A DNA stretch of 64,000 nt from Micromonospora sp. WMMD882 (GTDB taxonomy: Bacteria > Actinomycetota > Actinomycetes > Mycobacteriales > Micromonosporaceae). The stretch is from assembly GCF_027497255.1 (NCBI RefSeq), contig NZ_CP114903.1, positions 5,642,001-5,706,000 of the forward strand, given 5' to 3'. The translations under genes and the position numbers were made by a program. Positions 61,638-64,000 of this stretch are shown here, piece after piece; within the stretch, counting starts at the first letter, position 1; each line of letters begins with the position of its first letter. The notes under the pieces are model-generated. The model did not search any database, was not told where the DNA came from, and was given only the letters and a program-made list of their open reading frames with translations.

Positions 61638-63044
61638 TCAGCCGGAGGCGTTACCCGTGAAGTTCCACTCCGCCAGGCGCAGCGGGGGCGCGCTCCACCA
61701 GACGCCGTCGGCCCGGCCCGGCTGACGGACGGCCGCCCGCCCCACGCCGAGCACCCCGCCCGGCGCGAGCGCCCGCGGGTACGCCTGGGTGAAACGGAGG
61801 TTCCGAACCGCGCCGACCGGCGCCCCGTCCTCGATCAACCACACGCCGTTACGGGTCAGGCCGGTCACCGTCAGCGCCCTCGGATCGAGCACCCGGGTGT
61901 ACCAGAGATCACTGACCAGCAGCCCACGGCGTACCCCGGCCACCAGCGCGGCGGTGTCCGCGTCGACCACCGGCCCGACCGGCGTCCCCACCGGGGACGT
62001 CGCGTCGACCGGGGACGCCGGCGGCCCGCCCGGCAGCAGCCGGACCGTGGTCGGCAGCGGACCCACGGTGGCCGACGCCGGGCCGGCGTGCCCGGTCGAC
62101 GTGCCGCCCACCGCGGCGGCCGTCCGCCGGTCGTGCGTCACCGAGCTGGTCACCCCGGCCGACACCAGCGGCAACGCGCCGCGCGGGGTGCCCTCCACGT
62201 CGAACGGCAGCCCGGTGGCGGCCAACGGGTCGTCCACCAGGGTCACCGACGGGTCGAACTGCGGCACGCCCGGCCGCGCGAAGGACTTCCGTTCCGCGTA
62301 CGCCTTTCCGTTGAAGCCGTAGTAGGAGAAATTCGTGAGCAGGTCGGACACGGCGGCCGGCTCGAAGACCACCTCGTAACGCCCCGGCGGCAGCTCGACC
62401 GGGGCCGCGCCGGCCCGCGCCCTGGCCGCCGCCCGCGCCCCCAGGGCCGCGCCGTCCAGGTCGGCGAGCCGGTCCGCGGCGATCCGGGCCACCCCGTCCG
62501 CCCCACCGGTACGAGCGATGCCGTCCATGGCCGCGTCGACCGACCGCCCCCGGGCGGTGTGCCCGGCCGTGTTGACGAACGCCGCGACGTGGTGCGACGT
62601 GCGGCAGTAGCCGGCCGTCTCCAGCCCACCGGCGGCGTCCACGAACGCGCGCACCCGGGCGGCCCGGTCGGCCGGCTCGGCGTACGCGGTCGACTCGTCG
62701 ACGTCACCGACGGCGGGCGTCGCGGTCGGCAGGGTCAGCCCCGGCCAGCCCGGGTCGGGCGGGCCGAGCCGGGCCGCCAGCAACGTCCGCTCGACCAGCT
62801 CACGCAGGCCGTCCGGGCTGGTCAGGCTGCCGCTGCCGGTGGCCGTCCGGCCGTCGACGTGCACCCGCAGCCGGACCGTGACCTGCGACCCGGCGACGTT
62901 CTGGTGGATGAACGAGTTGGCGAACCGGGTCAACGACAGCTCCGCCCGGGTCACCGTCACCTCGGCCTGCGCCCCCGGCCCGGTCGACCTGCGGACCAGC
63001 TCCACCACCCGCCCGGCCAACTCCAACTCGTCGCTCACTCTCAC
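61638..63044 (-). CDS. tldE: TldD/PmbA family protein (TldE-like subunit)
   Basis: A 468-residue PmbA/TldE-type partner of the TldD metalloprotease. It has the family's N-terminal domain (VTVTRAELSLTRFANSFIHQN) and the C-terminal beta region (GTPRGALPLVSAGVTSSVTHDRR, LVSDLWYTRVLDPRALTVTG, LTRNGVWLIEDG). It lacks the HExxxH metal motif, as expected. The pair processes small peptides in other bacteria. It starts at the GTG 63044, which overlaps the stop of the last of four mini-ORFs in the tandem repeat upstream; GAAAGG lies 8 nt before it. Confidence 0.9.
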   Translation of the reverse strand: MRVSDELELAGRVVELVRRSTGPGAQAEVTVTRAELSLTRFANSFIHQNVAGSQVTVRLRVHVDGRTATGSGSLTSPDGLRELVERTLLAARLGPPDPGWPGLTLPTATPAVGDVDESTAYAEPADRAARVRAFVDAAGGLETAGYCRTSHHVAAFVNTAGHTARGRSVDAAMDGIARTGGADGVARIAADRLADLDGAALGARAAARARAGAAPVELPPGRYEVVFEPAAVSDLLTNFSYYGFNGKAYAERKSFARPGVPQFDPSVTLVDDPLAATGLPFDVEGTPRGALPLVSAGVTSSVTHDRRTAAAVGGTSTGHAGPASATVGPLPTTVRLLPGGPPASPVDATSPVGTPVGPVVDADTAALVAGVRRGLLVSDLWYTRVLDPRALTVTGLTRNGVWLIEDGAPVGAVRNLRFTQAYPRALAPGGVLGVGRAAVRQPGRADGVWWSAPPLRLAEWNFTGNASG

Positions 63045-63276
63045 GGTGTCGGCCTTTCGTTCGCGGCTGCGGGACTCCGCTGCGCTGCGTTCCTCGCTCT
63101 CACGCCGTCGGCCTTTCGTTCGCGGCTGCGGGACTCCGCTGCGCTGCGTTCCTCGCTCTCACGCCGTCGGCCTTTCGTTCGCGGCTGCGGGACTCCGCTG
63201 CGCTGCGTTCCTCGCTCTCACGCCGTCGGCCTTTCGTTCGCGGCTGCGGGACTCCGCTGCGCTGCGTTCCTCGCTC
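63041..63276 (-). repeat. Four 59-bp tandem repeats between tldD and tldE forming overlapping mini-ORFs
   Basis: Copies begin at 63041, 63100, 63159 and 63218; the first copy differs at a few bases. Read on the minus strand each copy gives a 20-codon frame (GTG start, TGA stop) that overlaps the next by GTGA: 63280-63218, 63221-63159, 63162-63100 and 63103-63041, ending at the tldE start 63044. Each copy carries a GAAAGG ribosome-site-like sequence just before the next GTG. Confidence 0.85.
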
Positions 63277-64000
63277 TCACGCCGTCACCCCCACCCGGAC
63301 GTTGCGGAAGCGGGCCGGGGCGGCCGGGTGACCGGTGTGCCCGATCTGGCCCGGCTGGCCCTTGCCGCAGTTCGGGGTGCCCCATGGCACGACCTCGGAG
63401 GAGAGCATGTCCATCGAGCGCCAGAACAGCGGCCCGATCCCGGTGTAGGTGGGGTTGCGCAGCATCCGGCCCCGCCGGCCGTTCCTGATCTCCCAGCCGA
63501 TCTCGCAGCCGAACTGGAAGTTGAGCCGTCTGTCGTCGATCGACCAGGACCGGTTGATGTCCATCAGCACCCCGTCGTCGGTGGCGGCGATGATCTCGTC
63601 CAGGGTGTGCGGGCCCGGCTCCAGGCCGACGTTCGTCATCCGCACCATCGGCAGCCGGGCCCAGCCGTCGGCCCGTACGCTGCCGCCGTGGTCGAGGCCG
63701 GCGACGGCGGCGGAGTCCCGCCCGGCGAGCACCCCCACCCAGCGCCCCTCGCGGACCGCGTCCCGGGCGACCGCGGGGGAGCCCTCGTCGTCGAAGCCGA
63801 AACTGCCGAGCGCGCCCGGGATGGTCGGGTCGATGGTGACGTTCATCAGCTCGGAGCCGTACCGCAGCGACCCGAGCTGGGCCAGGTCGAGCCAGGAGGT
63901 GCCGGCGAAGGCGGCCTCCCAGCCGAGGATGCGGTCCAGCTCGATGGCGTGCCCGACGGACTCGTGGATCTGCAACGCGAGCTGCTCGCCGCCGAGGATC
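63277..64000 (-). CDS. tldD: TldD-family metalloprotease, C-terminal part (truncated by window edge)
   Basis: The frame runs to the right edge; only the C-terminal 240 or so residues are present. The zinc motif HESVGH (H-E-x-x-x-H) lies in LQIHESVGHAIELDR, within the last codons visible. Further C-terminal family features are SELMNVTIDPTIPGALGSFGFDDEG and MTNVGLEPGPHTLDEIIA, and GCEIGWEIRNGRRGRMLRNPTYTG. The partner gene tldE follows after the repeat array. The stop codon TGA (63277-63279) overlaps the first mini-ORF start. Confidence 0.92.
   Translation of the reverse strand, partial: ILGGEQLALQIHESVGHAIELDRILGWEAAFAGTSWLDLAQLGSLRYGSELMNVTIDPTIPGALGSFGFDDEGSPAVARDAVREGRWVGVLAGRDSAAVAGLDHGGSVRADGWARLPMVRMTNVGLEPGPHTLDEIIAATDDGVLMDINRSWSIDDRRLNFQFGCEIGWEIRNGRRGRMLRNPTYTGIGPLFWRSMDMLSSEVVPWGTPNCGKGQPGQIGHTGHPAAPARFRNVRVGVTA

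Overview
The window is very GC-rich (about 70 % or more), its coding regions have strongly G/C-biased third codon positions, and many genes appear to be read from leaderless mRNAs. The gene content (DUF6350-purN/purH, folD-mdh-icd, a short ValS, a three-gene actinobacterial succinate dehydrogenase, tldD/tldE) points to a chromosome of an actinomycete, most likely Micromonosporaceae (Micromonospora-like). That assignment rests on recognised proteins and layout, not on a database search.

Layout. 1-9.7 kb is housekeeping: the end of a DUF6350 membrane protein, two small membrane proteins, an in-frame PurN-PurH reading frame, an orphan oligopeptide-type binding lipoprotein, folD, malate dehydrogenase and NADP isocitrate dehydrogenase. 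9.9-14.3 kb holds galT with a DeoR-type repressor, an APS kinase with a degenerate ATP-sulfurylase-like N-terminus, and a DM13 protein. 14.5-25 kb holds a four-gene ABC-2 type exporter operon, valS, and a coupled heterodimeric ABC exporter pair. 25-31 kb holds an Ogt/AlkA-type alkylation repair pair, a repeat-bearing unknown protein, a peptidase E-like protein, ychF and an LPXTG surface protein.

31.6-51.2 kb is the accessory, defence-like part: an orphan fused N6-adenine methyltransferase, a tiny divergent protein, a protein with a HDVFGH metal-site-like motif whose start is probably frameshifted, a Ser/Thr kinase, and a tightly overlapping operon in which a helicase with a RelE-like N-terminus precedes a complete type I-E CRISPR-Cas set (cas3, cas8e, cse2, cas7e, cas5e, cas6e, cas1, cas2). 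A CRISPR array of 21 full repeats follows, with an internal duplication of three spacer units. Just beyond it lies a visibly lower-GC three-gene cassette (coiled-coil protein A, small membrane protein B, about 150-residue protein C) that has been tandemly duplicated and partly decayed, next to a GntR regulator. This cassette is the best candidate in the window for an undescribed system.

51.4-64 kb returns to ordinary genes: a DivIVA-like protein with two coupled unknown genes, a YdcF/SanA-like protein, a methyltransferase, a PH-domain protein, a pterin-dehydratase-like protein, a Nudix hydrolase, sdhB-sdhA-sdhC, and tldD/tldE separated by four 59-bp tandem repeats that form a chain of overlapping mini-ORFs. 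Several dispersed palindromic repeat families lie between genes, and one copy appears to have become part of the alkA coding sequence.
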